A DNA stretch of 64,000 nt from Ignavibacteria bacterium (GCA_016720145.1 JADJXV010000002.1:186001-250000), one strand, 5' to 3'. Shown: positions 19,584 through 29,185, counted from the stretch's first letter. Notes: generated by a model from the sequence alone, not told the origin. Made by a program: numbers and translations.

Positions 19584-21965
19584 TTACCGTCCAAACTGGA
19601 AGTGGAATTTCCACCCCGACTTTTCGCCGACTTGACCAACGGGATCAAAACCATATCCATAATCAAAACCCAAAAGGCCGATAGGATTGAGGAGTAAACG
19701 TACACCTAAGCCGGCTGAACGCTTCAGGTCAAATGGATCGGCTTGATGTAATCCGTTCCACACATTACCTGCCTCAGCAAATGCCAGTAAATAAATAGGC
19801 ATAGGATTGAGCGAAAGTGCGAAACGTAGCTCTAAGTCATGACGCATCATGAATCTACCACCGAGAATCGATCCTCCCGACGTCACCGGACCAAGGGCAT
19901 TGTCAGCATAACCGCGTAATGGAGTCACATTAAACCCGCCGAGCCCGTTACCGCCCATAAAGAAGCGTTGATTGGGAGGAATGTTTGAATCATCCGGTCC
20001 AAAATGAGTGACATATCCCATATCTGAAAGCATATAGAGAACCAATCGATTGTTTCCATCAATCTGCATAAGTGGATTAATAAACTCAAAAGTAAGATTA
20101 CTTCTCCAAAAATCAGTTGTACCGATACTCATCGATCCAAGCGCAACTTGTGTTGATAATATAAACTTAGATCCGCTGGTAGGGAACACGATATTATCCA
20201 AACTTACTCGCGAAATTGTACCTCCAACGGTAATTTCACTTGAGAGTCCTTCTCTATAAGTCGAAGCACCACGATTATTAATACTTTGAATTCGCAAAGA
20301 ACCATCCACTCGAAAATAATCATCCGGCCATCGTAAGCGCCGTCCAATATTAATTTGTCCGCCTATTTGCTCGAGGTCAAAATTAAATTGTTGCCTTGTT
20401 CTGTAAAGGTTTACACCTAGTGTCGTCGGTTCGTTATTGAGCCAGGGTTCGGTAAATCCAACCGATAATTGCTGATATCGGCTACCCTGTCCGAATTCGG
20501 CATTTACATTCAATATTTGACCGCCGCCACCACGGAGAGGCTCAGCAAGAGAGAAATTATTAAAAGTAACGCCAACAGAACCTGTGAGACCAAGTGAACC
20601 CGCTATACCAACTGAGGCGTTGAAGGTGTCTGTGGAGCGTTCTTCGACTTTGTAGGCTACATCGACGCGTGTGTTATCGACAGGATTGACTTTAAGGTCT
20701 CGTCCGATTGATTCGGGATTGAAATAATTTAATACACCGAGAGCACGTACACTTCTGATTATAGCCGAACGATTGAAATAATCTCCCGGTCTGGTGTATA
20801 ATTCTCGGCGGATGACTTTATCCTTGGTTTTTGTATTTCCGGTAATTTCTACTCTACGGATCGTAAAGCGGTCTTTTTCAAACACACGTACGGTGATATC
20901 AACTGAATCTTCAGAAACTTTCTTTTCTTCTTTTTGAGATTGGAAGCTAAGATATCCATTATCCATGTAGAGAGACGAAACGTCTGTTTGGTCTTCATTC
21001 GCATTTAAATTTTTATCAAATCTTTCTACATCATAAGGTTCGCCTTTTACTACGCTTAGTCTCTTCACTAAAATTTCTTCAGGATAGACAGTGTTCCCTT
21101 CGAATTTTACATTGCGAAGATAGAACTGTTTACCTTCTCGAACCGAGATTTCGACTCCCACCGTCTCTTCTATTTCATTAAAGAGAAGGGTGTCATGTAA
21201 TATCTCGGCATCAATAAATCCTCGTCGTCTGAATTCGACAATCAGCTTTTTCTTGTCATCCTCATATTTCGACTTATCAAATTTCGAAGATCTCCAAAAT
21301 TTCCACCATGGTTTGGAATGTGTATCTTCTAATGCATCTTCCAAATCACCTGATGATATCTTGGAATTGCCTTTAAATTCGACATACGAAACATAAAATT
21401 CAACTCCTTCTTTGATTTTTAATACGAGGCGGGAATATGCCGAGGTGTCACTTGGTACAATTTCAGGGATGATTTGGGCATACATCATTCCTTCAGTGTC
21501 ATAAAGCTTTTTGACTGCATTTTTAGCAAGGTATGCGTCATAAGGTGAAAGTATATCGCCGCGAGATTTGCCGACAGCTTTTCGAATATCCGAAAGATTC
21601 ACATTGTCGCTACCTTGTACATCTAGCCAGCTAAAACGTGTAAATTCTTTAACTTTAATAAGAAAGAACACTCCAAGCGGGGTCGACTTTTCAACAAGAA
21701 TATCTACGTCGGAGAATTGATTTCTCTGCCAAAGGGATTTAATTGCTTCTTGTAATTCTTTGCCGGGAACGTCAATTTCACTACCGACACGCAAGCCGGA
21801 AAGCGTAATAATAGTCTGCTCATCTGCGAATTGATTACCCTCTACACTCACTCCGGCGATTTTCACTTTACGTGGCTGCTGCGAAAGTAAAGTACCGAAA
21901 GCACTTATCAAAAGTAATGGAAGTACAATAAATCTAAATTGATATTTAACGAGGATTGAATGCAT
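19584..21965 (-). CDS. bamA: Outer-membrane protein assembly factor
   Basis: Inserts beta-barrel proteins into the outer membrane. 793 residues: a signal peptide, five POTRA domains (about residues 30-430, with patterns like VEGNQFADEQTI, FKGNSKISSGDLE and FEGNTVYPEE), then the Omp85 barrel (from ~440) with the VGVTFNNFSLAEPLRGGGGQ, FMGGNGLGGF and PLRGY motifs (the last the conserved VRGF/Y loop) and a C-terminal strand ending FHFQFGR. Its start lies inside the end of uppS (20-base overlap), which couples the genes. Confidence 0.96.
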   Translation of the reverse strand: MHSILVKYQFRFIVLPLLLISAFGTLLSQQPRKVKIAGVSVEGNQFADEQTIITLSGLRVGSEIDVPGKELQEAIKSLWQRNQFSDVDILVEKSTPLGVFFLIKVKEFTRFSWLDVQGSDNVNLSDIRKAVGKSRGDILSPYDAYLAKNAVKKLYDTEGMMYAQIIPEIVPSDTSAYSRLVLKIKEGVEFYVSYVEFKGNSKISSGDLEDALEDTHSKPWWKFWRSSKFDKSKYEDDKKKLIVEFRRRGFIDAEILHDTLLFNEIEETVGVEISVREGKQFYLRNVKFEGNTVYPEEILVKRLSVVKGEPYDVERFDKNLNANEDQTDVSSLYMDNGYLSFQSQKEEKKVSEDSVDITVRVFEKDRFTIRRVEITGNTKTKDKVIRRELYTRPGDYFNRSAIIRSVRALGVLNYFNPESIGRDLKVNPVDNTRVDVAYKVEERSTDTFNASVGIAGSLGLTGSVGVTFNNFSLAEPLRGGGGQILNVNAEFGQGSRYQQLSVGFTEPWLNNEPTTLGVNLYRTRQQFNFDLEQIGGQINIGRRLRWPDDYFRVDGSLRIQSINNRGASTYREGLSSEITVGGTISRVSLDNIVFPTSGSKFILSTQVALGSMSIGTTDFWRSNLTFEFINPLMQIDGNNRLVLYMLSDMGYVTHFGPDDSNIPPNQRFFMGGNGLGGFNVTPLRGYADNALGPVTSGGSILGGRFMMRHDLELRFALSLNPMPIYLLAFAEAGNVWNGLHQADPFDLKRSAGLGVRLLLNPIGLLGFDYGYGFDPVGQVGEKSGWKFHFQFGR

Positions 21966-22797
21966 CCATTACTCTCTGAAAATAATTTTTTGGTGAATTT
22001 GTATCCGGCTGTTCGGTTAGAATTTGTGCAGAGGTTTTTCCGAAGCGTCGCTCACGACACATATAATTATTGACTGCAATATAAAGATCTTCCCGTCGGT
22101 AAGCAGGCCAATAACGATCTGTAATAAAGATTTCTGAATACGCTGTCTCCCACAAAAGGAAATTACTAAGACGCATTTCGCCGCTGGTTCTAATAAGTAA
22201 ATCAGGATCAGGTATATTATGTGTGACTAAATACGATGCAAATCGCTCTTCAGTAATATCCTCAGGAGACAATTTACCTCTTCGTACATCGAGCGCTACC
22301 ATTTGTACTGCTTTTACAATATCCCATCGACCGCTATAGCTTAAAGCAAGCGTGAGAGTGAGACCGGTATTATCTTTTGTAAGATCAATTGAATACAAGA
22401 GTAATTTCTGAATACTTTTAGGGAGGGAATTAAGCTTACCTATGGCAAGCAGGCGGACATTATTATGGTGAAGCTCTTCGATTTCGTGTTTTAGATAAAA
22501 CTCGAGTAATTTCATTAAAATATTTACTTCAGTACGCGGACGCTTCCAATTTTCAATGGAGAAAGCATATAAAGTCAGGAACTGTATTCCAAGCTGGGAG
22601 GACGCTTTTACAATATCCCTAACGCTATTAATGCCTTCTTCATGACCTGCTGTACGATTTTTACCATCTTCGACAGCCCATCTGCCATTTCCATCCATTA
22701 TTATTGCAATATGACGAGGTAGAATACCTGACATTCGGATGGTATCTTGTGTGTTTTTATCGATAGTAGTCTGATTCTCAAGCCAATTACGACTCAT
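21946..22797 (-). CDS. uppS: Isoprenyl transferase (undecaprenyl diphosphate synthase)
   Basis: Makes the C55 polyprenyl carrier for peptidoglycan and O-antigen. About 283 residues from the ATG at 22797 (aagggg ahead of it; an upstream TTG is less likely). Conserved motifs: IAIIMDGNGRWA (catalytic Asp), LTLYAFSIENWKRP, DPDLLIRTSGEMRLSNFLLW and EIFITDRYWP. First gene of the minus-strand envelope operon that runs through bamA to lpxA and the sugar transferase. Confidence 0.95.
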   Translation of the reverse strand: MSRNWLENQTTIDKNTQDTIRMSGILPRHIAIIMDGNGRWAVEDGKNRTAGHEEGINSVRDIVKASSQLGIQFLTLYAFSIENWKRPRTEVNILMKLLEFYLKHEIEELHHNNVRLLAIGKLNSLPKSIQKLLLYSIDLTKDNTGLTLTLALSYSGRWDIVKAVQMVALDVRRGKLSPEDITEERFASYLVTHNIPDPDLLIRTSGEMRLSNFLLWETAYSEIFITDRYWPAYRREDLYIAVNNYMCRERRFGKTSAQILTEQPDTNSPKNYFQRVMDAFNPR

Positions 22798-22822
22798 CGT
22801 TGTCCCCTTCAATTATATGAAA

Positions 22823-22830
22823 CAAAACTA
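22823..22830 (-). promoter_or_regulatory. Possible -7 box (TAGTTTTG) of the uppS-bamA-lpx operon
   Basis: On the minus strand this fits TAnnTTTG and lies about 25 bases before the uppS start. The expected -33 TTG is not clear, so the call is tentative. Confidence 0.4.
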
Positions 22831-22905
22831 TTATAAAGGGGTATAAATTTTCCATCTATCGCTGGATACTTCAAAAAAATTAATTACAGTCGACACCATG
22901 AATTT

Positions 22906-22939
22906 CAACGAATGCTATCGTTGAATTATGATAATTCAA
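22906..22939. promoter_or_regulatory. Two abutting palindromes between uppS and the HU gene
   Basis: CAACGA(6 nt)TCGTTG runs into TTGAATTATgATAATTCAA. They sit in the middle of the divergent intergenic region and could be operator sites or a small cruciform. No regulator is identified. Confidence 0.4.
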
Positions 22940-23028
22940 ATTTTTATAAAAAATAGAGCGCAAAATTACGCCGAAACGAGTTAAAATTCAAAAAAAGCAA
23001 AAATTTCGCATAAATTTATAGAGTTTAA

Positions 23029-23059
23029 TTTGTTACTTAAATCTGTTTTCGTATTTTTG
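23029..23059 (+). promoter_or_regulatory. Bacteroidetes-type promoter of the HU gene
   Basis: TTTG (23029-23032) and TATTTTTG (23052-23059) are separated by 19 bases, the expected -33/-7 spacing for the Bacteroidetes major sigma factor. The upstream sequence is A-rich, like an UP element. The best promoter match in the window. Confidence 0.7.
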
Positions 23060-23090
23060 CAACCCTAAACAGTTATTTATATTCATTTTA

Positions 23091-23396
23091 ATGGAAAACA
23101 GTACAATGACAAAAGCAGATATCGTCGAAAAAATCGCAGGACAAACAGGATTGACCAAGGTTGAAACCAAAGCAGTCGTTGAAGGCGTATTTACATCTAT
23201 CAAAGATGCACTTGCAGCAGGTGATCGAATTGAGCTTCGAGGTTTTGGTGTATTTACCGTTAAAAGTCGTAAATCACGACTTGCACGTAATCCTCGCACA
23301 GGAGCACCTGTAGCACTCGACAAAAGATATGTTCCGGTTTTCAAAACATCCCCTGAATTCCAAGAGCGTGTCGATGCTGATATGAAGAAAGCGTAA
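23091..23396 (+). CDS. HU/IHF-family DNA-binding protein
   Basis: Histone-like nucleoid protein, 101 residues from the first ATG or 96 from the one at 23106 (MTKADIVEKI, the usual family start). The HU core is plain: IELRGFGVFTVKSRKSRLARNPRTG is the arm that wraps the DNA minor groove, followed by VPVFKTSPEFQERV. Its well-formed upstream promoter fits an abundant protein. The next gene follows at 37 bases. Confidence 0.95.
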   Translation: MENSTMTKADIVEKIAGQTGLTKVETKAVVEGVFTSIKDALAAGDRIELRGFGVFTVKSRKSRLARNPRTGAPVALDKRYVPVFKTSPEFQERVDADMKKA

Positions 23397-23433
23397 TCAT
23401 ACGATATATACGTATGTACTATAACCACATCTC

Positions 23434-23973
23434 GTGAACATGACATCTAAACGCCACCATCAAGCTTCTGAATCTGCGGGTAATGACAGCACAAAGACAG
23501 TAGTAAGATGGTGGCATGTCAGCATTTACTCTACAATCGGGGTAATGGTTTTATTATCAAGCATTTCATTCGGAATTTCTCGGTATGTCATTGAGCAAGC
23601 TAAGCCGGATAAAGAAGAAACATATAGGTTAGCTAATCTGAATTATGACAAGGGTGACTTTGTTACAGCGGCTGGACTTTATCAGCGCTATCTTGATAAA
23701 TTTGATTCTGAGAATGTAGCAATGCGTATTGATTATGGCTATGCCTTATTCAGTAGTGGCAAGCAGTTTGAAGGCATTGAAGTGACAAAAAGTGTGCTAA
23801 TCGCACATCCCGAGCAAGCGAGTGCAATGTATAATATTGGCGTGATGTACGCAAATCAGGGGAATTTTAGTGAAGCAATGCGTTGGCTAAAAAAATGCGC
23901 TTCGTCAACTACATACCCTGATATTGCAGCCCAAGCGCAAGATATTATAAACAAGGTTTCTGCAAATCAATAA
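23434..23973 (+). CDS. Membrane-anchored TPR protein
   Basis: 179 residues. One membrane helix (WWHVSIYSTIGVMVLLSSI, about 27-50) leaves the C-terminus with about three tetratricopeptide repeats (YRLANLNYDKGDFVTAAGLY, VAMRIDYGYALFSSG, SAMYNIGVMYANQGNFSEAM). Likely a scaffold on the periplasmic side, with no enzyme signature. Probably co-transcribed with HU and the small basic protein that follows. Confidence 0.75.
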   Translation: MNMTSKRHHQASESAGNDSTKTVVRWWHVSIYSTIGVMVLLSSISFGISRYVIEQAKPDKEETYRLANLNYDKGDFVTAAGLYQRYLDKFDSENVAMRIDYGYALFSSGKQFEGIEVTKSVLIAHPEQASAMYNIGVMYANQGNFSEAMRWLKKCASSTTYPDIAAQAQDIINKVSANQ

Positions 23974-24002
23974 TTTTTTCACTATCTTAATCGAGGTCAA
24001 AT

Positions 24003-24098
24003 ATGCCATGCGGCAAAAAACGCAAACGTCATAAAATGGCGACGCACAAAAGAAAAAAACGTCTTCGTAAGAACAGACATAAAAAGAAGAGTCGGTAG
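24003..24098 (+). CDS. 31-residue AURKAIP1/COX24-domain protein (mS38-like)
   Basis: Starts MPCGKKRKRHKMATHKRKK and is almost entirely Lys, Arg and His. The KRHKMATHKRKKRLRK pattern is the domain shared with mitochondrial small-subunit protein mS38 and with short proteins annotated in Bacteroidota. A ribosomal role is the natural inference. An aggtca stretch lies just ahead of the ATG, and a strong terminator follows at once, so it is a genuine last gene of the HU-TPR transcript despite its size. Confidence 0.8.
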   Translation: MPCGKKRKRHKMATHKRKKRLRKNRHKKKSR

Positions 24099-24103
24099 TT
24101 AAT

Positions 24104-24138
24104 AAACGCGCTTTGGATTATATCCGAAGCGCGTTTTT
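24104..24138. terminator. Bidirectional rho-independent terminator
   Basis: Stem AACGCGCTTtGGA / TCCgAAGCGCGTT with a five-base loop and a following run of T. It ends the HU-TPR-small-protein transcript and, read from the other strand, sits directly behind the convergent holin-like gene. Confidence 0.85.
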
Positions 24139-24482
24139 CATTTTATGCCAAAAATCATACTCAGGAACCAAGAAATACAACTAATTATTATCGCACCTAA
24201 TATTGCTGAACCAAACCCACGAATCTCAAATCCATCCAATATCCCTGCACAAATCCAGAGTACCACGCCATTGATAAGCAGTGAAAACAAACCAAACGTA
24301 AGTAGTATAAATGGGAAGGAGAAAAACGCCAGCACGGGCTTTAATACTGCATTAAGCAAACCAAGCACTACAGCCGCCATGATTGCTGTGGTGAAATTAC
24401 GGATGGTGATACCCGGCAAAAGCGCCGCAGTACCAAAAATTGCCACTGAATTGACGAGCCATATCAAGAGTAATCGAATCAT
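24138..24482 (-). CDS. Phage-holin-4-like small membrane protein
   Basis: 114 residues with four membrane helices, from ATG at 24482 (ORF extension upstream enters the intron and is spurious). The pattern MIRLLLIWLVNSVAIFGTAALLPG and LGLLNAVLKPVLAFFSFPFILLTFGLF is that of the widespread holin_4_2 (YvlD-like) family. Despite the name these are chromosomal proteins of unknown role. A group II intron starts 16 bases upstream on the other strand, so its native promoter region may be lost. Confidence 0.85.
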   Translation of the reverse strand: MIRLLLIWLVNSVAIFGTAALLPGITIRNFTTAIMAAVVLGLLNAVLKPVLAFFSFPFILLTFGLFSLLINGVVLWICAGILDGFEIRGFGSAILGAIIISCISWFLSMIFGIK

Positions 24483-24998
24483 GCTAACCTCATTGTAGGT
24501 GCGCCAAGCGAAGCTTGGTATATTCAGAAGGTGCAAATCCTTCGCGGGAAGGGAGCCACCCACCCGCTACCGCAATCGTACGCTGTGTGAGGTAACAAGC
24601 CCAGTGAAGCTACGACGAGGGAGATATCAGACCGCAACGCAAGTGAAGGTATTGAGCCCCGAAATAGGTCAGGCTATGATGGCAGACTGTCTCTACAAAC
24701 AGGAATGCAATAACAACATGTTCGTATGGCTTGAGCATGTAGTCATCATCGGGGTCTAAGTCCGCAGTATGATATCAAACGGATATATCAGGAACTTGGG
24801 ATATCCACTATACTTGCCATTTGGCATAAGCGCAACCAAATCCGAAAAGGAGTAGAATGCGTAACGGTATAATGGAAGTCGGATTAGCCCATAGTAGCGT
24901 CAAGCTCTGCGAAAGCAGAGGTATGCATGCAGAAGCATTCAATTCTGGTGTAGCGCGAAGGGGCTGACAATTGTATGTATTGTATAAAGGAAACGTAT

Positions 24999-26317
24999 AT
25001 GGCTCATAGAACACAATCAGATACGGCAACGAAACTTATACAACTAAGCAAGGTCTCGAAGGACTCTCCCAAATACAAGTTTGGCTCATTGGCAAGCTTG
25101 CTGAACGAGGAGTACCTTAGAACGTGCTATGCCGAACTTCCCCGTAAGAAGGCACTTGGCATAGACGGAGTGAGTGTAGAAGAATACGGAGAATCGCTGG
25201 AAGCGAATCTTAGTGGATTGGTAGAACGGATGAAAAGCATGTCGTATCGTCCGCAAGCCGTGCGTAAGAAGGAAATACCGAAAGAACGAGGAGGAACGCG
25301 CACATTGGGCATTCCCTCGACGGAGGACAAGATAGTCCAGAAAGGTATATCCTCAATACTAACGGCACTATTCGACCCAAGTTTTATCGAGACATCCTAC
25401 GGTTTTAGAGAAAAGATGGGTTGTCACGATGCGTTGAAGCAGGTACATCAAGAGATAACCCTCAAGCGCGTAAACTATATTATCGATGCAGATATTAAAT
25501 CGTTTTTCGACAATGTTAACCATGATTGGTTAGTACAGTTTCTGGAACATCGGATAAAAGACAAGAAATTTATTCGACTGATTATCAGATTTCTGAAAGC
25601 AGGAATCATGGATGAAGGTAGCTTTAGAGCGAGCGACAAGGAACGCCCCAAGGCGGCATCATTAGCCCAATCTTAGCAAACATATACCTTCATTATGTGC
25701 TTGACATTTGGTTCGAGAAAGGATTGAAGAAAGAGCTTCAAGGCTATGCATCGATAGTACGGTATGCAGACGACTTTATCATACTTGTAGAACGAGAATC
25801 GGACTGCACATTGATATTGGAAGCTTTGCGATTACGGCTTGCGAAGTTCAAGCTTGAATTATCGGAAACCAAGACATCGGTAGTAAAATTTGGTCGTAAT
25901 ACGGACACAAGCGACGAGCGCAAACATCCGGGAACGTTTGATTTTCTTGGGTTTACGCATTACTGTGGCAAAACCAAAGCAGGCAAATTCAAGGTATGCA
26001 GACGGACAAGCAAGTCCCGCTTCCGCCTTGGCATTCGCAAGGTGAGCGTGTTTCTGAAGGAACACAAGAATACCTATACGCTGCAAGAACTCTGGGAAAG
26101 TATATCCCAAATGGTACGTGGTCACTATCACTATTATGGTGTAAGTGAAAACAGCAAATCATTATGGAATTACAAAGACAAAGTAAAGAAACTTCTTTAT
26201 AAGTGGCTCAATCGTCGAAGTCAGAAGAAGAGCTACACGTGGGAGAGTTTCAAGCAGTATGTATTCAAGTATCCACTTCCGGAACCCAAGATATTCGTAA
26301 GCTTCTATAATCACTGA
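24999..26317 (+). pseudogene. ltrA: Group II intron reverse transcriptase/maturase, frameshifted
   Basis: The start MAHRTQSDTATK has a good ribosome-binding site (aaagg). RT fingers and palm are recognisable: KKALGIDGVSVEEY, YRPQAVRKKEIPKE, DADIKSFFDNVNHDWL, and, in the second frame, GGIISPILANIYLHYVLD and the active-site RYADDFIIL. The maturase X domain follows (LWESISQMVRGHYHYYG) and the protein ends without an endonuclease. The frame breaks at GG (25640-25641): a third G would give KGTPQGGIISP and a ~439-residue protein. As printed, translation stops at 25676 before the catalytic YADD. Confidence 0.9.
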
Positions 26318-26335
26318 CAGCGGAATGCAATTGAG

Positions 26336-26368
26336 GAGCCGTGTGAGGGAAATCCTCAAGCACGGTTC
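26336..26368 (+). ncRNA. Group II intron domain V
   Basis: GAGCCGTGTGAGGG-AAAT-CCTCAAGCACGGTTC forms the compact catalytic hairpin with its terminal tetraloop and bulge. It lies 19 bases after the RT stop, as expected, and is followed by the weaker domain VI and the 3' splice site. Confidence 0.9.
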
Positions 26369-26569
26369 TGTGAGGGGGAGCAATGCACATCCAAGAAATA
26401 CACATACTAAGGCACAAAAGCAGAAATGCGGACACGGAGCTACGGTGGAATCTAAAGTATGTGGATTAGCTCTCTACTCGACAATTCAACAAAATCTTTA
26501 TATAAAATAAGAAATTATTATTTTATGTTTAAACAGTAATTTACTTCAGAGTTGACGTAGAAACATAAA

Positions 26570-26601
26570 AGCGGACTGCTCACTCAATGAACAGTCCGCT
26601 A
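26570..26601 (-). terminator. Terminator of the LysM transglycosylase gene
   Basis: Arms AGCGGACTG and CAGTCCGCT enclose a 14-base loop, followed on the minus strand by TTTTATGTTT. It lies 26 bases behind the stop of the gene it should end. Confidence 0.75.
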
Positions 26602-26626
26602 GTATAAACAAATGCTTTAATCGATA

Positions 26627-29185
26627 TTACTGTATTCGAAGTGTTTGTCCGGCACGAATGTCTGATTTATTACCGAGCTTGTTTTTTGTTCGAAGTGTTG
26701 CAATTGAAACTCCAAATTTTTCAGCTATTTCTGCAAGAGAGTCTCCGGAACGCACTTTGTAATGCTTTGGTAAATGAGATATCTCACGTGATTGAGCCTC
26801 AGCACTACCTTTGGATATCTGGCTTCCGAAAACTTTTAGCTGTTCACCTGCAATTATCCTATCCTTTTTAAGTGTTGGATTCCAAGAACGAAGTTCATCA
26901 TCTTTCACACCGTACAAAGCTGCTATTTCACCCAAATTTTCACCTTTTTTTACTTTGTGATATTTCACTGATGATGCAGCTAACCGCGTATTTTTTTTCT
27001 CACTCGATTGAGATGCTGAGTATGATGATGAACTAGATGAAATAGCTGGTATTGTTAGTATTTGACCGGCTACAATCGAAGATGTGCGCTTAATTCGGTT
27101 TGTTTTCTTAAGTGTTTCTACCGTTACATTATAATCATCTGCTATTTGAGCTAGAGTTTCGCCTCTTACTATTTTATGAGTTAGAGACTTAGCATACTGA
27201 TTGTTAATATTTTTCTCTGTCGTTTTTTGGCTGGATAAAGTAGTACTTATTTCTTTATCGGGTGCGATTATGAGTTTACTGCCTAGCTGAACAATATCAT
27301 TTCCTATAGATATGTTATTCCAATTCCTCAAGTCAGTTAGTCGAACCCCATACCTTTGTGAAATGCTGTAAAGTGATTCTCCTGCACGTGTAGTATGTGT
27401 GATGGTTTTAGAACGATCTACTTGGATTGCTTCGCTGTCCAAAGTTTTGTCATTTGACTTTTCAGTAGATCTTTCTAATTGTTTGTCTTGAGAGTGTTCA
27501 AATTGTTTTTCGGCTATATTTCCTGATTGGAGTGCGTTTGATGACTGTCCATTATTTTGAACTGTAACTTGTTCGGACTGTGTTGCGCTCTCAACTGATT
27601 CAGCTTTGGATTGAATAGTCGACGCTATGAGCACAGGCGCAGCATTATTCGTTGATTCCATCGGTACTCTAAGTGTAGTACCTCGTTTGAGTTTTGTTTT
27701 ATATCCGGTAATTTGATTGAGTGAAGCAATTTCTTGTGAAGGTACTCCGTATTGAGTTGCAATAGAAGAAAGCGTTTCACCTTTTTTTACTTCATGCATT
27801 GTCCAAGGTCGCTTCTCATCATCAGCTAACATTGCAAAACTTGTAGAAAATACATCCTTTTTTCCTATAGGGAGCTTTAAACTATAGGCACCGGCTGTCG
27901 GTGGAGTACAAATACTTACCAATTCTGTATTGAGCATACGAAGCTCTTGAATTGAAAGATCTGCGCATTTTGCTAATGATTTAATACTGACAGGTTCCGT
28001 AATTGATATAGTTTCATATTGATATTCCGGTTCGAAATTCAGCTCTTCCTGACTAAATCCATAATTTTCAGGATTCAGTGTAATGAGAGTGGTAGCTATA
28101 TAAAGTGGTACGTAGCTTCTAGTCTCCCGAGGTAAATTCTCGCGAATATCCCAAAAAGTAGCATGCTCGGATTTTGCTTTTGCTAATGCTCGTCGAATTG
28201 ATCCATTCGGACCGCAATTATAGGCAGCAAGAGCTAAATGCCAGTCACCAAATTCATTATATAAGCTGCGAAGATACCGCATAGCTGCGCGAGTTGATTT
28301 TTCTGGATCACGGCGTTCGTCAACCCAGAAATTAACATTAAGGTTATAATCTGTAGCAGCAGCTTGCGTAAACTGCCACAATCCTACTGCCTTGGCGCGA
28401 GATACAGCATTTGGATTTAATGCACTTTCTATCATCGAAAGATACATAATTTCCTCAGGCATACCTTCTTCTTTTGCAATGCGACGCATCATTGGGAACC
28501 ATTTAGTTCCTCGCTCAAGCCAATGTTTAAAAAATTTACGACCACGTTCTTGTGTTAAAAACGCAAGGCTTTTCTCGACAGATTCGTTATTTACTAAAGG
28601 GATTGTAAGGGAAGGGAGGGAAGATGTTACCGGAAACTTAAGCGAAGGATACGTTTTGATTGTCGTTACTTCGGGTCGGCTATCTCGAGAATATGCATCA
28701 ACTTCGGCGAATAACTTTTCTCTTAAAATAAAAGCTGAAGAATTTTCGGAGAGGTTATCAATATTTTGAATATAACTCTCATAATCTTCGATAATTGACT
28801 GAGCTAAATCTGTAAAGTCTTCATTTTGTTCGATATTAGGATAGCTCACCAACCCGTGAAGTAGTTCTATGGCAGATTCGAATTGAGTAGTAGCGCCAAT
28901 CGTATCTTGCTTTTCAATTGAAGTGAGAGCACGTAAATATTTTTGACGTGCTTTTTCTAATTTTTGACTAATTGGACTCGTTACACCTTTTTGAGTCTTA
29001 TCATCAAAATCTGAATACTCATCTGGAAAAGTAGGTGCTTTTGTAGCGGTATTGATGTGCGTTGGCTGTAATCTACTCGTAGCCTGCTGGGCTGAAACCG
29101 TTTGCTCACAAACAACAAACGTGCATGCTGAACTGAAGCAGAAAAGTACTGCTAAGAAAACAAGGCGCTGCTTTGATATCACCAT
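26627..29185 (-). CDS. Membrane-bound lytic transglycosylase with five LysM repeats (MltD-like)
   Basis: Cleaves peptidoglycan glycan strands in the periplasm. 852 residues: signal peptide; a helical N-terminal region; an SLT domain (~225-370) with the catalytic Glu in MIESALNPNA and the motifs AVGLWQFT and LALAAYNCGP; then five LysM modules (for example HEVKKGETLSSIA, HTTRAGESLYSIS, HKIVRGETLAQIA, HKVKKGENLGEIA, YKVRSGDSLAEIA) joined by Ser/Gln-rich linkers. Five LysM is more than the two or three common in MltD, giving strong wall binding. The start has a strong aggagg site. Confidence 0.93.
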   Translation of the reverse strand: MVISKQRLVFLAVLFCFSSACTFVVCEQTVSAQQATSRLQPTHINTATKAPTFPDEYSDFDDKTQKGVTSPISQKLEKARQKYLRALTSIEKQDTIGATTQFESAIELLHGLVSYPNIEQNEDFTDLAQSIIEDYESYIQNIDNLSENSSAFILREKLFAEVDAYSRDSRPEVTTIKTYPSLKFPVTSSLPSLTIPLVNNESVEKSLAFLTQERGRKFFKHWLERGTKWFPMMRRIAKEEGMPEEIMYLSMIESALNPNAVSRAKAVGLWQFTQAAATDYNLNVNFWVDERRDPEKSTRAAMRYLRSLYNEFGDWHLALAAYNCGPNGSIRRALAKAKSEHATFWDIRENLPRETRSYVPLYIATTLITLNPENYGFSQEELNFEPEYQYETISITEPVSIKSLAKCADLSIQELRMLNTELVSICTPPTAGAYSLKLPIGKKDVFSTSFAMLADDEKRPWTMHEVKKGETLSSIATQYGVPSQEIASLNQITGYKTKLKRGTTLRVPMESTNNAAPVLIASTIQSKAESVESATQSEQVTVQNNGQSSNALQSGNIAEKQFEHSQDKQLERSTEKSNDKTLDSEAIQVDRSKTITHTTRAGESLYSISQRYGVRLTDLRNWNNISIGNDIVQLGSKLIIAPDKEISTTLSSQKTTEKNINNQYAKSLTHKIVRGETLAQIADDYNVTVETLKKTNRIKRTSSIVAGQILTIPAISSSSSSYSASQSSEKKNTRLAASSVKYHKVKKGENLGEIAALYGVKDDELRSWNPTLKKDRIIAGEQLKVFGSQISKGSAEAQSREISHLPKHYKVRSGDSLAEIAEKFGVSIATLRTKNKLGNKSDIRAGQTLRIQ

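Larger units (their letters stand above)
24499..26482 (+). mobile_element. Group II intron
   Basis: The 5' end GTGCGCC fits the GUGYG start of group II introns. A structured ~480-base 5' region follows, then a reverse-transcriptase gene, then domain V (26336-26368) and a 3' end CTACTCGAC. Total about 1.98 kb. The intron is inserted 16 bases before the holin-like gene, antisense to it. The encoded protein lacks an HNH endonuclease. The boundaries are read from motifs and may be off by a few bases, chiefly at the 3' end. With its protein frameshifted, this copy is probably immobile unless helped in trans. Confidence 0.88.

Noticed and set aside
24138..24563. Extended holin-like protein starting at 24563
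   Set aside because: The extra N-terminal part lies inside the intron and lacks conservation; ATG at 24482 fits the family.
25640..25676. Two separate intron proteins
   Set aside because: The RT core is split across the frames in the middle of one conserved motif, so a single broken gene is the better reading.
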